Part shown: positions 1 through 8,808 of the stretch, one piece after another | Layout of the letters: every line of letters starts with the position of its first letter | Position numbering within the stretch: the first letter of the stretch is position 1 | Origin: Paractinoplanes durhamensis | Lineage (GTDB): Bacteria; Actinomycetota; Actinomycetes; Mycobacteriales; Micromonosporaceae | NCBI RefSeq assembly: GCF_016862175.1 | Contig: NZ_BOML01000014.1 | Span: forward strand, 61,642-125,641 | Length of the DNA stretch: 64,000 bases | Direction of reading: 5' to 3' | Position numbers and translations under genes: made by a program | Notes under the pieces: model-generated | What the model was told of the DNA's origin: nothing | Databases searched by the model: none | Seen by the model: the letters and a program-made list of their open reading frames with translations, nothing else

Positions 1-565
1 CCGCGATGCCGTTGGCCGTGTCGACCAGCGCCAGGTAGGTGGCGAGCGGGCCGACCGGCTCCCCCGCCACCAGGTCGAGCTCGCTGGTGATCCAGGCCGA
101 CGTGCGGCCGGGCACCGCATCGGCCGGCCGCCGCACCTCGATCGACGCGATGTAGCCGCCGGTCCACAGCTCGGCCATCGGCCACGGTTCGACCGACTCC
201 GGCGGGGGCAGCCGGTCGATCGGCGTGCCCGCCACCGCGGTGGTGTCGTGGGCGGCCAGGAACCATGCCCGGGCCCGGGTCACCGCGCGGCCGGCGATGG
301 TGACGGTCGCTTCGAGCAACTCGATGGTGCGGCCCGGACGGATCGTCTCGACGGTGATCTCGCACTCGTCCAAGGCGATCTTGCCGAGGATGTCGTAGCT
401 GATCCGGGCCAGGACGAGGCCGTCGGACCGGTGCCGGTCGATCGCGTGCGCGATCAGGCCGCCGAGCGGGCTGAAATGCTGCTCGTCGGTGCGCCAGGCG
501 CCGCCGACGTGGGCGGTGGGCTTGTAGCTGTGCTCGCCGACCCGCTCGAAGTAGCTTTCCCTCAT
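1..565 (-). CDS. Acyl-CoA thioesterase-like protein (partial, 3' end outside window)
   Basis: The minus strand reads from an ATG at 565 off the left window edge, giving about 188 residues without a stop. The sequence resembles the TesB-like/thioesterase-superfamily double hot-dog fold: an N-terminal segment with FSPLGGLIAHAIDRH, a central WFLAAHDTT segment and a later ELDLVAGEP segment. Such proteins hydrolyse acyl-CoA esters in the cytoplasm. The start lies 10 bases after the TetR-family stop, so the two probably form one operon, which suggests regulated acyl-CoA or lipid metabolism. The family call rests on pattern recognition and the C-terminal catalytic half is not visible; substrate unknown. 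Confidence 0.6.
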   Translation of the reverse strand, partial: MRESYFERVGEHSYKPTAHVGGAWRTDEQHFSPLGGLIAHAIDRHRSDGLVLARISYDILGKIALDECEITVETIRPGRTIELLEATVTIAGRAVTRARAWFLAAHDTTAVAGTPIDRLPPPESVEPWPMAELWTGGYIASIEVRRPADAVPGRTSAWITSELDLVAGEPVGPLATYLALVDTANGIA

Positions 566-575
566 GCCTCCGACC

Positions 576-1205
576 TTAACGGTCGGTCAGGTTGATCTCC
601 GGGCAGTCCAGGGCGGCGGCCAGCCAGGCCCGGGTGATCTCCCCCGCCCGCTCCCAGTCGACCCCCGGGCGGCGCAGCGCGATCTGGATGCCGAGGCCGT
701 CGGCGATCGCGCAGGCGCCCTGGGCCACCCGGTCGAGGTCGGCGGGCGGATTGATGAGGCCGGCCCGCACCGCGGCCTCGACCGCGTCGCGGACCAACTG
801 CAGCCAGCCGTCGTAGGCGACGATCGACTCGGCGGCCAGCTCCTCGTCACGCAGGGCGGTCCGCCAATATTCCACCCAGAGCATCCACTCGGCGCGGGCC
901 GCCTCCGGCTCGCCGTCGTGCGCGGCCAGGTGACCGGCCACCCAGCGCAGCCGTTCCAGGGGGTCGGCGATCTCGGCGGAACGCCGCCGGGCTTCCTCCA
1001 GGAGGTACGCGCTTCGCGCGCGCAACGCCTGCACGACCAGGTCCTCGCGATTGCCGAACAGGTACTGCAACGTGCTGACCGAGGTGCCCGCGTGCCCGGC
1101 CACGTCGGAGAACCGGGTGTTCTCGAAACCGCGGGCGGCGACCACGTCGCCCGCCTTCATCAGGATGTCGTTCTTGTTCCGCGAGGCGCGGCGCACGCTG
1201 GCCAA
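576..1205 (-). CDS. TetR-family transcriptional regulator
   Basis: A protein of about 209 residues with the usual TetR layout. The N-terminal helix-turn-helix covers roughly residues 10-55 ([20 protein letters not shown], then [15 protein letters not shown]), followed by an all-helical ligand-binding domain. The reading frame stays open much further upstream, but that extension overlaps the divergent oxidase gene. TTG at 1205 is chosen because GGAGG lies 8 bases upstream of it; GTG at 1196 is the alternative. It is divergent from the flavin oxidase at 1270 and directly upstream of the thioesterase, so autoregulation and control of either neighbour are likely. An inverted repeat in the shared intergenic region (1222-1251) is a candidate operator. 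Ligand unknown. Confidence 0.82.
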   Translation of the reverse strand: MASVRRASRNKNDILMKAGDVVAARGFENTRFSDVAGHAGTSVSTLQYLFGNREDLVVQALRARSAYLLEEARRRSAEIADPLERLRWVAGHLAAHDGEPEAARAEWMLWVEYWRTALRDEELAAESIVAYDGWLQLVRDAVEAAVRAGLINPPADLDRVAQGACAIADGLGIQIALRRPGVDWERAGEITRAWLAAALDCPEINLTDR

Positions 1206-1221
1206 GATCAGGACCTCCGTC

Positions 1222-1251
1222 GTACGGTATGGCTCACTGGTATGCCCGTAC
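1222..1251. promoter_or_regulatory. Candidate TetR operator in divergent promoter region
   Basis: A perfect 6-base inverted repeat, GTACGG (1222-1227) and CCGTAC (1246-1251), with 18 bases between. The spacer also carries GGTATG twice in direct orientation. It lies between the SD of the TetR gene and that of the flavin oxidase, where a TetR-type autorepressor would bind. The arms are short, so chance cannot be excluded. Confidence 0.4.
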
Positions 1252-1269
1252 CATATAGCGGAGGCTTGC

Positions 1270-2478
1270 ATGGACGTCGTCGTGGTCGGAGCCGGCCTGG
1301 CCGGACTGGTGGCGGCACGGGAGCTGCGCGCGGCCGGGCTGGACGTGGTGCTGCTCGAAGCCCGCGACCGGGTCGGCGGCCGCACCTGGACCGCGCCGTT
1401 CCCGGCGGCCGGCGTCCGGGTCGACCTCGGCGCGGAATGGCTGTCCCCGGAGTCGCACACCGCCTTGACCACCGAGCTGACCCGCTACGGCCTGACCACC
1501 ACCCAGCCACCGGCCGCCCACCACGGGGGCGAGATCTCGGCGGCGGCCGGGCCGGTTCTTGATCGGATGGACGTCGACGCCGGGCGTCTCGACTTCGACG
1601 ACCCCGGCTGGCATCGGGCGGCGGGCGACCTCGACGTGTCGTTCGCCGCCTACCTCGACGCGATCTGCTCCGATCCGGACGCTCGCGCGCAGCTGCTGGC
1701 CTCGGCGTTTGCGCTGATGGGCGCGGACGAAACCGAGTACAGCGCGCTGCATCTGCTGCATGAGTTCGCCGGGTTCGGCTCGGCCCGGGCGGCCTTCGAG
1801 AACGAGTCGCACCGGGTCGCCGGCGGCACCGACACGCTGGCCAAGGCGATCGCCGCCGAGCTGGGCGACACCGTCGCGCTCGGGCAGGCGGTCGCCTCGA
1901 TCGCCGCGGACGGCACGGTCACCACCACGACCGGCGCATCGCACTCGGCGCGCGCCGCGGTGGTGGCGGTTCCGGTGAACTGCCTGGCCGGCATCGCCTT
2001 CCCGGCCGGCATGCCGCTGCCGGACCCGCACGTCGGCCGGGCCGCGAAGATCTGGACCCGGGTGTCGGGCATCCCCGCGGGCACGACGTCCACGAGCTGG
2101 CCGTCGCTGATCGAGACGTATGCGGTGGACGGCGCGGTCGCCGCCTTCGATCTCCGCCGGGGCCCCGCGGCCGGCCAACGGGAAGCAACCGCGGCCGGCC
2201 TCGAAGCCCGCTACCCGGACGCCGAGCTCGGCGAGCAGTTCTGGCACGACTGGACCGCCGACCCGCACGCCCTCGGCACCTGGTGCGCGGCCGCCCCCGG
2301 CCAGCTCGGCGCCCTCCAGACCCTGGCCGACCATCCCGGCCCGCTCTTCTTCGCCGGCGGCGACCTCTCCCGCCGCTGGATGGGCTGGATGGACGGCGCG
2401 ATCACCTCAGGCGCGGACACCGCGGCGCGAGCAGGCGCCTTCCTGAACGGCGCACCCGTCTCCCACGCCCGCGGCTGA
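1270..2478 (+). CDS. FAD-dependent amine oxidase / flavin monoamine oxidase-like
   Basis: A 402-residue protein starting at ATG 1270, 5 bases after GGAGG. The first residues form a Rossmann dinucleotide-binding fold ([16 protein letters not shown]) and end in the [11 protein letters not shown] signature of the amine-oxidase flavoprotein family. Near the C-terminus, [20 protein letters not shown] matches the second FAD-contacting motif, and both FAD motifs are intact. There is no signal peptide, so it is cytoplasmic. The likely reaction is FAD-dependent oxidation of an amine or related substrate with production of hydrogen peroxide; the exact substrate cannot be read. It is divergent from the TetR regulator and 12 bases upstream of a dehydrogenase of the 3-hydroxyisobutyrate family, so the two may act in sequence. 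Confidence 0.82.
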   Translation: MDVVVVGAGLAGLVAARELRAAGLDVVLLEARDRVGGRTWTAPFPAAGVRVDLGAEWLSPESHTALTTELTRYGLTTTQPPAAHHGGEISAAAGPVLDRMDVDAGRLDFDDPGWHRAAGDLDVSFAAYLDAICSDPDARAQLLASAFALMGADETEYSALHLLHEFAGFGSARAAFENESHRVAGGTDTLAKAIAAELGDTVALGQAVASIAADGTVTTTTGASHSARAAVVAVPVNCLAGIAFPAGMPLPDPHVGRAAKIWTRVSGIPAGTTSTSWPSLIETYAVDGAVAAFDLRRGPAAGQREATAAGLEARYPDAELGEQFWHDWTADPHALGTWCAAAPGQLGALQTLADHPGPLFFAGGDLSRRWMGWMDGAITSGADTAARAGAFLNGAPVSHARG

Positions 2479-2490
2479 CGAGGACCTACC

Positions 2491-3393
2491 GTGAAGAGCA
2501 TGGTGCTGGGGTTTCTGGGGCTTGGGGTGATGGGGCGGCCGATGGCGGCGAACCTTGTCGCGGCCGGCAACGAACTGGTCGTCTGGACGCGGTCCGGAGC
2601 GGAGCTTCCGGGTGCGCGTAGCGCGAGCCGTCCGGGCGAGGTCTTCGCGCAGGCCGACGTCGTTTTTCTGATGCTGGCCAACGCGGCGGCCATCGACGCG
2701 GTGGTGATCGGGCCCGAGGTGGCCGGCTGCACGGTGGTGCATATGGGCACGACCGCGCCCGAATACTCGGCCGGGCTCGGTGAGCGGATCCGGGCGGCCG
2801 GCGGGCGCTACGTCGAGGCGCCGGTCTCCGGGTCGCGCGGGCCGGCCGAGGCCGGTCAGCTCGTCGCGATGCTGGCCGGGGAGGAGGACGACCGGGACCG
2901 GGTCCGGCCGCTGCTGGCCCCGATGTGCCGGGAGGTCGTCGACTGCGGGCCGGTGCCGCAGGGCCTGCTGATGAAGCTGGCCGTCAACACGTTCCTGATC
3001 AGCATGGTCACCGGGCTGGCCGAGGCGTTCCACTTCGCGCAGGGGGTCGGGCTCGACCCGGCGCTGCTCAAGGAGGTGCTCGACGCCGGGCCGATGGCGT
3101 CGTTCGTGTCCCGCGGCAAGGCCGGCAAGATCGTCGAGGAGGATTTCGCGGTGCAGGCCGCCATCCGCGACGTGCACTACAACAACCGGCTCGTCGTCGA
3201 GGCGGCGCGGCAGCACGGGCTGGCCGCACCGCTGCTCGACGTCTGCCGCGAGCTCTACGCCGAGACCGAGGAGCTGGGCCGCGGCGGCGAGGACATGGCG
3301 AGCGTCATCCACGCGGTGCGGGCGCGAACCCGAAGCCGCCCGGCCGGCACTCACCTGGGGGATGGCCGGTCGGGTGATCGCGGCTTGGCCTAG
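2491..3393 (+). CDS. NAD(P)-dependent beta-hydroxyacid dehydrogenase (HIBADH family)
   Basis: A 300-residue enzyme starting at GTG 2491 with GAGG 7 bases upstream. The N-terminus has the nucleotide-binding pattern [16 protein letters not shown]. Residues near 115 ([16 protein letters not shown]) match the substrate-binding signature, and GLLMKLAVN near 160 carries the conserved catalytic Lys. These are hallmarks of the 3-hydroxyisobutyrate dehydrogenase/tartronate semialdehyde reductase superfamily, which oxidises or reduces short beta-hydroxy acids. Members include imine reductases, which would fit the amine oxidase just upstream; this is inference. The last ~20 residues are Arg-rich and stop just before the next start. 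Confidence 0.82.
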   Translation: MKSMVLGFLGLGVMGRPMAANLVAAGNELVVWTRSGAELPGARSASRPGEVFAQADVVFLMLANAAAIDAVVIGPEVAGCTVVHMGTTAPEYSAGLGERIRAAGGRYVEAPVSGSRGPAEAGQLVAMLAGEEDDRDRVRPLLAPMCREVVDCGPVPQGLLMKLAVNTFLISMVTGLAEAFHFAQGVGLDPALLKEVLDAGPMASFVSRGKAGKIVEEDFAVQAAIRDVHYNNRLVVEAARQHGLAAPLLDVCRELYAETEELGRGGEDMASVIHAVRARTRSRPAGTHLGDGRSGDRGLA

Positions 3394-3403
3394 GCTGGCG
3401 GGA

Positions 3404-4027
3404 GTGGCGAAGTATTTCGACGTGCACCCGGACAACCCGCAGGCCCGTTCGATCCGGCAGGTGGTGGATGTCCTTCGGGAGGACGGGCTGATCGCCTATC
3501 CGACCGACTCGTGTTTCGCGCTCGGCTGCCGGATGGGCAACAAGGACGGGCTCGACCGGATCCGGGAGATCCGGCACCTCGACGACCGCCACCACTTCAC
3601 GCTGATGTGCCGGGACTTCGCCCAGATCGGGCAGTTCGTGCAGCTCAACAACGCGTCGTTCCGGCTGGTCAAGGCGTCGACGCCGGGGCCGTACACGTTC
3701 ATCCTGCCGGCCACCAGGGAGGTGCCGCGGCGGCTGCTTCACCCCAAGAAGAAGACCGTGGGCGTACGCATCCCGGAGCACGTGGTGACCCAGGCGCTGC
3801 TGGCCGAGTTGGGTGAGCCGCTGGTGTCGAGCACCCTGCTGCTGCCGGGCCAGGACGAGCCGATGACGATGGGCTGGGAGATCAAGGAAGCCCTCGACCA
3901 TCAGGTGGACGCGGTCGTCGACTCGGGCGAGGGGTGCGGCGTCGAACCGACCACCGTGATCGACCTGTCCGACGGCGAACCGGAGATACTGCGAGTGGGC
4001 GCCGGCGACACGGCGCGCTTCGAGTAG
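3404..4027 (+). CDS. YciO/Sua5/YrdC-family protein (threonylcarbamoyl-AMP synthase-like)
   Basis: A 207-residue cytoplasmic protein. GTG 3404 is preferred because the family begins with a short lead into the RSIRQVVDVLREDGLIAYPTDS block; an ORF start 14 codons upstream would overlap the previous gene. YPTDSCFALGC is the YrdC nucleotide/threonine-binding motif, and PGPYTFILPAT with KTVGVRIPEH follow as expected. Sua5/YrdC proteins form threonylcarbamoyl-AMP for tRNA t6A. The YciO branch shares the fold, and its physiological role is less certain. The compact length without a C-terminal Sua5 domain fits YciO. It lies 10 bases after the dehydrogenase stop. Confidence 0.8.
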   Translation: MAKYFDVHPDNPQARSIRQVVDVLREDGLIAYPTDSCFALGCRMGNKDGLDRIREIRHLDDRHHFTLMCRDFAQIGQFVQLNNASFRLVKASTPGPYTFILPATREVPRRLLHPKKKTVGVRIPEHVVTQALLAELGEPLVSSTLLLPGQDEPMTMGWEIKEALDHQVDAVVDSGEGCGVEPTTVIDLSDGEPEILRVGAGDTARFE

Positions 4028-4052
4028 CTTCGAACGCCTGGAGGGGGCTGGC

Positions 4053-4580
4053 ATGCGCGCACCGGAGTCGGTTGAGGTCGGGGTCGACCTGAAGTTCATC
4101 TCGGTCAAGGGCACCTGGAAGCCGTCCGTCGCCGAGCGGGAGGCGGCCTGGGAGCTGTATGTCGAGCTGATCACCCGGGTATCGGTGGTGCCGTTGCAGG
4201 GCGGCATCCTGCGGGAAGCCCTGAGCAGCTATTACACCCTCTTCGCGGGGTCTCGCGACGTGCTGCGCAAGTACGGGCCGCAGGTGGCCGAGCCCAAGCC
4301 GGACGGCCAGTACAGCTTCGGTTTCCTCACCGTCGCGATGCTGAACCGGGCCCTACGGCCGGTGCTGTCCTACTGGCACCCCGAACTGAGCGCATGGGAG
4401 GCGACCCGCGCCGAGGGTGCGTCCCCGGTGGAGCATGAGCGCGCCTGGGAGCATGAACCGCTCCTGCGCCAGGACCTCGAGGCCGCCCGGAAGATCCTCG
4501 CCGAGTACGCCAAGCTGCTCGGCGCGGCCTGCGGCGTCCCGGATCTCAGCGCCGCGGTGCCCGGACTCGCCGCCTCCTGA
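4053..4580 (+). CDS. Conserved protein of unknown function
   Basis: A 175-residue protein from ATG 4053 with a strong GAGGGG SD. There is no signal peptide or membrane segment. It is mostly helical and contains the recognisable block MLNRALRPVLSYWHPELSAW near residue 105, preceded by SYYTLFAGSRDVLRKYGP. The block looks like a conserved family signature (L-N-x-x-L-R-P-x-L-x-x-W-H-P), but I cannot assign a named family or activity. Codon use and GC match the surrounding genes. It may be the last gene of the plus-strand run, 25 bases after the YciO-like gene. Confidence 0.65.
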   Translation: MRAPESVEVGVDLKFISVKGTWKPSVAEREAAWELYVELITRVSVVPLQGGILREALSSYYTLFAGSRDVLRKYGPQVAEPKPDGQYSFGFLTVAMLNRALRPVLSYWHPELSAWEATRAEGASPVEHERAWEHEPLLRQDLEAARKILAEYAKLLGAACGVPDLSAAVPGLAAS

Positions 4581-4607
4581 CGAAGCGGCGGCCCGGGCAC
4601 CAGGCGG

Positions 4608-5849
4608 TCAGGCCGACAGCCAGCGCAGTGGCACCGCCGCGGCCAGGGCGGCGTAGCCGGTCGGGTTGAAGTGCAGGTGGTCGCCGACGTCGTAGGCGGG
4701 ATTGAGCTGCCGCGGCACGGCCGGGTCGCGGGCCGCCACGTCGAAGTCGGCGATCTCGTCGAACAGCCGGCCGCGGCGGATCGCGGCGTTCACCGCCTGC
4801 CGTGACTCCTCGCGCAGCCCGGCCGGGTCGTCGTAGCCGGTGTTGCCGCCGAACGGGGTGATCGTCGCTCCGTAGACGGTGATGTCGCGGGCCCGCGCCC
4901 GGGCCGCGACCTGCTCGAACGCGAACAGCAGGTCGTCGACCACCTGCTTCTGGGCGGCGACGCCGGCGGCCGCCGTGCCGATGTCGTTGACCCCCTCGAA
5001 CAGCAGCATCCGGTCGACGCCGCCGGTGGCGAGCACGTCCCGGTCGAGCCGGGCGAGGACGTTCGGCCCGAGGCCGTCGTTGAGGATCCGGTTGCCGCCG
5101 GCCGCCTGGTTGAGCACCGCGATCCGCGGCCGCCGGGCGAACAGCTGGTCGGGCCACCGGTCGTTGCCGTTGGTCGTCGACCCCCGCCCGTCGGTGAGCG
5201 AGTCCCCCACGATCGCCAGGGCCGGGACGCCGGCCAGGACCTCGACCCCACTGATCAGATACCAGTGGTCGACCCCGACCGCGCCGGGGAGTTCCGGCGA
5301 GGCATGAAGATCACCCTTGATGAGGTACGACGTGGTGCGCGAACCCGGGTGCGAGGTGAGGTTGAGGCTCGCCTGCCCGGCGGCGAGGTAGACGGTGATC
5401 GACAGGTTCTCGCCGGCCTGCACCGGCAGGTCGACCGGGTCGGCGACCACCTGCGCGCCGACCGGCACGACCACGCCGGTCCGGCCGCCGAAGGTGAGTG
5501 GACGGAGGCTGCCGGGGACCACCCCAGGAACCCCGGCACGCCCGTCCGTGGGGCGGCCGATCACGGCCGCGGTGAGTGGCAGGGCAGCCCCGCCGAACGC
5601 GTTGGAGAAGCGGACCCGCACCCGCGGGCCGCCGACGGTGAGGTGCACGGTCTGCCGCAGCGTGGTGTCGGCGAGCACCGCCGACGTCTGGGTGAACGGT
5701 GCCGGCGGCAGGTTGCCCGGCTCGGTGAGCTGCGGCATCGCCACCCAGGTGTGCACCCAGCGCTTCGCCCCGTGGGCGGCCGCGGGCCGGCCGATCAGCG
5801 CGGCCGGGACCGCCGCGCCGCCGGCCGCGAGAAGTGCGCGTCGGCGCAT
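4608..5849 (-). CDS. Secreted SGNH/GDSL hydrolase (esterase), first copy
   Basis: A 413-residue exported protein. The N-terminus MRRRALLAAGGAAVPAALI resembles a short Tat/Sec signal ending at AAAHG. A beta-rich domain covers roughly 30-200 and an SGNH hydrolase domain 205-413. Block I is IVGDSLTDG with Ser217 as nucleophile, block II has GGN near 251, block III is EGVNDIG with Asn288, and block V is GDHLHFN with Asp390 and His393. Such enzymes remove acetyl or other acyl groups from plant polysaccharides. It is the last gene of the xylan-debranching operon; its ATG follows the GH115 stop by a single base, so translation is probably coupled. Acetylxylan esterase activity is inferred from the neighbours. 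Confidence 0.85.
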   Translation of the reverse strand: MRRRALLAAGGAAVPAALIGRPAAAHGAKRWVHTWVAMPQLTEPGNLPPAPFTQTSAVLADTTLRQTVHLTVGGPRVRVRFSNAFGGAALPLTAAVIGRPTDGRAGVPGVVPGSLRPLTFGGRTGVVVPVGAQVVADPVDLPVQAGENLSITVYLAAGQASLNLTSHPGSRTTSYLIKGDLHASPELPGAVGVDHWYLISGVEVLAGVPALAIVGDSLTDGRGSTTNGNDRWPDQLFARRPRIAVLNQAAGGNRILNDGLGPNVLARLDRDVLATGGVDRMLLFEGVNDIGTAAAGVAAQKQVVDDLLFAFEQVAARARARDITVYGATITPFGGNTGYDDPAGLREESRQAVNAAIRRGRLFDEIADFDVAARDPAVPRQLNPAYDVGDHLHFNPTGYAALAAAVPLRWLSA

Positions 5850-5850
5850 G

Positions 5851-8808
5851 TCAGACCCTCCGGCTCTCGGGCGGACCGAGGTAGCTGTCCTTGACGCCGC
5901 CGGTGTCGACGACGAGACGCTGGACGATGACGGTCGGGTCGACGGCCCAGAAGGTCAGCGTGTGCGTCCCGGGGGCGGCGACCGTGTGCGTGGTGGTGGT
6001 GCGGTTGATGTTGTCGGAGGTGTTCCGCGCCCACTGCCGGTTCATCGTGGTGTCGTTGGCGCCGGTCGCCCGGGTCACGTTGACCGTCTGCGGCGCGGCG
6101 CCGTCGATCGAGACGGCGTACTTGAGGCCGTCGGTGGGCCGGGTGTTGTTGCGCGGCGACAGGTAGGCGGTCACCGTGACCGGTCCGCTGCTGGTCAGGG
6201 TCACCGTGTAGTCGAGGCGCCCGGTCCCGTCGACGGATCGCAGCCCGTCGCCGGTCTTGCCGATCCCCGGCAGCAGCTGCCAGTTCCCGGTCTTCCGGCG
6301 GTAGTGGCCGGCCTCGATCGCGACGTACCCGTTGGCCTCCAGGAAACCGGCCGGCTTGAGCGTGGGGTTGTCGACGGGTGCCTGCACGACGACCGTGGTG
6401 CCGGCCCCGGTGACGGTGATCGGCACGGACCGTACGCCCTTGGGCGCGCGCCGCCAGTCCACCGTGACCAGCGCCCGGACCTGATCGGTGACGGTCCCGC
6501 GGGCGTGGGTCACGGACAGCCACGGCGCGCCGCTGTCGATCGTGTAGCGGAACGGGGTCGTCCCCCGGTTGTAGACGTCGATGTACTGCGTGGACTGGCT
6601 CTGCCACGGGCTGAAGGCCGGCAGCGCGGATCCGCCGCCGTCCAGCGCCACCCCGAGCGACGACCCGGCCGGCACGGTGATCCGCTGCAGGTAGGGGTAG
6701 ATCTCGTCGGGCAGTGCCACATTGTTCAGCTCGGGCTGCTGCCAGGGCGCGTTCGGGCCGTAGCGAGCCACGTTCCCGTACCCGATCTTCGGTTGCAGCT
6801 GCCAGTTGTGCCACTTACCGCCGGCCAGGACGGTGTTGTAGTAGGCGCTCATCGCCTGGTCCTCGGCGAACAACGCCTCGGCCCGATCGGCCAGCGCATT
6901 CGTGCCGGCCCGCCCCTCGGCCGCGTAGCGGATGTTGGTGAATTCGGCCCGGCGCAGGTCGTAGATGACCGCCGTGTCCTTCAGCGCGTAATAGACGAGC
7001 TGATAGAACGCGTCCTGCCAGGCGGCCGGAACGGTCGCCCGCAACCGCGACGCCCGGGCGGCCAGGGCGAGCCAGTCGCCGGTGACCCGGTCCATCTCGC
7101 CGTAATCGGTGAGGCTGAACGGCGTGGCCTTGTCGTCGTAGACGATGGCGGTCGGATCGGTGGTCACGTCCTTGGCCGGGTTGACGGTGATCCGCCGGTT
7201 GAGGAGTTCCGGCTTGCGGCGGGACTGCAAATGCCCGTACTCCTCGAGCAGCGCCGCGATCGCCGGCGCGAGCGCGGCCCCGAAATTCTGCGCCGCGTAC
7301 TGCCGCGTCCACTCCGCCAGCTCCGACACCGGCCACGCGGCCGGATTCCACGCGTAGTCGAGGAAGAACTGGGTGGGCAGTTCCTCGTTCTTCAGATCGC
7401 CGGCGTTGACCACCCAAAGGCGATCAACCCCGCTGGTGTACGCGAGATGAAGCTGCTCCCAGACATTCGTGAGATTGGCGGTGTCCGCCCACTTGTAGTT
7501 GCGGCCGTCCCCGACGTAGTCGAAGTGGTAATACATGCCGTAGCCGCCACTGCGCGCGGGCAGCGACGGGTCGGGCAGCTTGCGCATGTTGCCCCAGTTG
7601 TCGTCGCAGAACACCACGGTCACGTCGTCCGGCGGCCGGTAGCCGGCATCCCAGTAGCGCTGCACCTCCTTGTAGAGGGTCTGCACCTGGGGCCGGCCGA
7701 TCAGCCCGGTGTCCTGCAGGATCGCCCGCTGGTTGTCGATGATCGAGCTCATCAGGTCGATGCCGTCGCCGTCCGGCAGCGACACGTCGCCGTTGCCGCG
7801 CATGCCGAGCGTGATGACACCCTCGATGTCCTGGTCCCGCATCCGTTCGGCGCCGAACCGCCAGTACGCCTTGATCGCGTCGGGATTGCGGCGGAAGCTC
7901 CACTCGCCGGTGCCGGCCGGGTGCCGGTTCCATTCCTCGATCCCGCGCATCATCGGCGCCTCGTGCGAGGTTCCCATGACGACGCCGTAGCGGGTGGCGG
8001 TCGCGTGATTCGCCGGGTCGTCCTCGGCAAATGCCCGCCCCCACACGGCCGGCCACAGATAGTTGGCCTTGAGCCGCAGCATGGTCTCGAAGACCTTGGC
8101 GAAATAGGCGGCGTTGAGCCCGCCCGGATAGCCGGGGGCCTTGCCGGGCCCGAAGTATTCCGGCGCCCAGGTGCCGGTGGCCGGGTTCTCGTCGTTGATG
8201 AAGAACCCGCGGTATTTCACCGCCGGGGTGCCCTGGGTGTGCCGCCCGGGCAGAACGTACAGCTCGTCCCGGTGGGCGACCGGCACGTCGTCCCAGAAAT
8301 GCCAGGGCGAGACGCCGATGTTCCGCGACAGGTCGTAGGCGCCGTAAATGGTGCCGCGCTGGTCGCTGCCGGCGATGACGAAGGCCCGCTCGACGCCGGG
8401 GAGCGGGTTGTCGACGATCTGCTCGATCGTCGTCTCCCATTTCCCCCGGATGGCGGTCACGTCGAGCTTTCCGCGCGCGACGATCCGATCGATCAGCGGG
8501 CTCCGGCCGATCGTCCCGACGATGATCGGATCCTGGTTGTCGGCGACCTCGGTGCCGAACACCTTGGCCAGGTCGCCGCGCAGATCCTCGGCGACCCGCA
8601 GCACGCCCGGGAAGTCGTCGTCGGACACCCGGACCGGCGCGCCGGCCAGCGCGAACCGGCCCGGCCCGTTGCGGGTGCGCACGTAGCCGCCGGTCTGGTC
8701 GGGGACGGTGGCGCCGGCGTGCGCGGCCGACGACGGCACCGCGGCGAGCAGGGGCGCCGCCGCGGCACCGGCCAGCAGGGTCCGGCGGGTCACTCGCGGC
8801 ACGCTCAC
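5851..8808 (-). CDS. Secreted GH115 xylan alpha-(4-O-methyl)-glucuronidase
   Basis: A 985-residue exported enzyme. GTG 8808 is chosen because it forms a GTGA overlap with the preceding SGNH stop and is followed at once by a Tat-like signal (VTRRTLLAG, ending SSAAHA). Characteristic GH115 blocks follow: YGAYDLSRNIGVSPWHFWDDV, GTSHEAPMMRGIEEWNRH, TLGMRGNGD and DDNWGNMRKLPDP. The C-terminal ~350 residues are beta-sandwich-like (GYVAIEAGHYRRK), as in GH115 C-terminal domains. GH115 enzymes release (methyl)glucuronic acid side chains from polymeric glucuronoxylan. It sits between two SGNH esterases, so the operon removes both acid and acyl decorations. A longer upstream open frame was rejected because it lies inside the previous gene. 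Confidence 0.9.
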   Translation of the reverse strand: MSVPRVTRRTLLAGAAAAPLLAAVPSSAAHAGATVPDQTGGYVRTRNGPGRFALAGAPVRVSDDDFPGVLRVAEDLRGDLAKVFGTEVADNQDPIIVGTIGRSPLIDRIVARGKLDVTAIRGKWETTIEQIVDNPLPGVERAFVIAGSDQRGTIYGAYDLSRNIGVSPWHFWDDVPVAHRDELYVLPGRHTQGTPAVKYRGFFINDENPATGTWAPEYFGPGKAPGYPGGLNAAYFAKVFETMLRLKANYLWPAVWGRAFAEDDPANHATATRYGVVMGTSHEAPMMRGIEEWNRHPAGTGEWSFRRNPDAIKAYWRFGAERMRDQDIEGVITLGMRGNGDVSLPDGDGIDLMSSIIDNQRAILQDTGLIGRPQVQTLYKEVQRYWDAGYRPPDDVTVVFCDDNWGNMRKLPDPSLPARSGGYGMYYHFDYVGDGRNYKWADTANLTNVWEQLHLAYTSGVDRLWVVNAGDLKNEELPTQFFLDYAWNPAAWPVSELAEWTRQYAAQNFGAALAPAIAALLEEYGHLQSRRKPELLNRRITVNPAKDVTTDPTAIVYDDKATPFSLTDYGEMDRVTGDWLALAARASRLRATVPAAWQDAFYQLVYYALKDTAVIYDLRRAEFTNIRYAAEGRAGTNALADRAEALFAEDQAMSAYYNTVLAGGKWHNWQLQPKIGYGNVARYGPNAPWQQPELNNVALPDEIYPYLQRITVPAGSSLGVALDGGGSALPAFSPWQSQSTQYIDVYNRGTTPFRYTIDSGAPWLSVTHARGTVTDQVRALVTVDWRRAPKGVRSVPITVTGAGTTVVVQAPVDNPTLKPAGFLEANGYVAIEAGHYRRKTGNWQLLPGIGKTGDGLRSVDGTGRLDYTVTLTSSGPVTVTAYLSPRNNTRPTDGLKYAVSIDGAAPQTVNVTRATGANDTTMNRQWARNTSDNINRTTTTHTVAAPGTHTLTFWAVDPTVIVQRLVVDTGGVKDSYLGPPESRRV

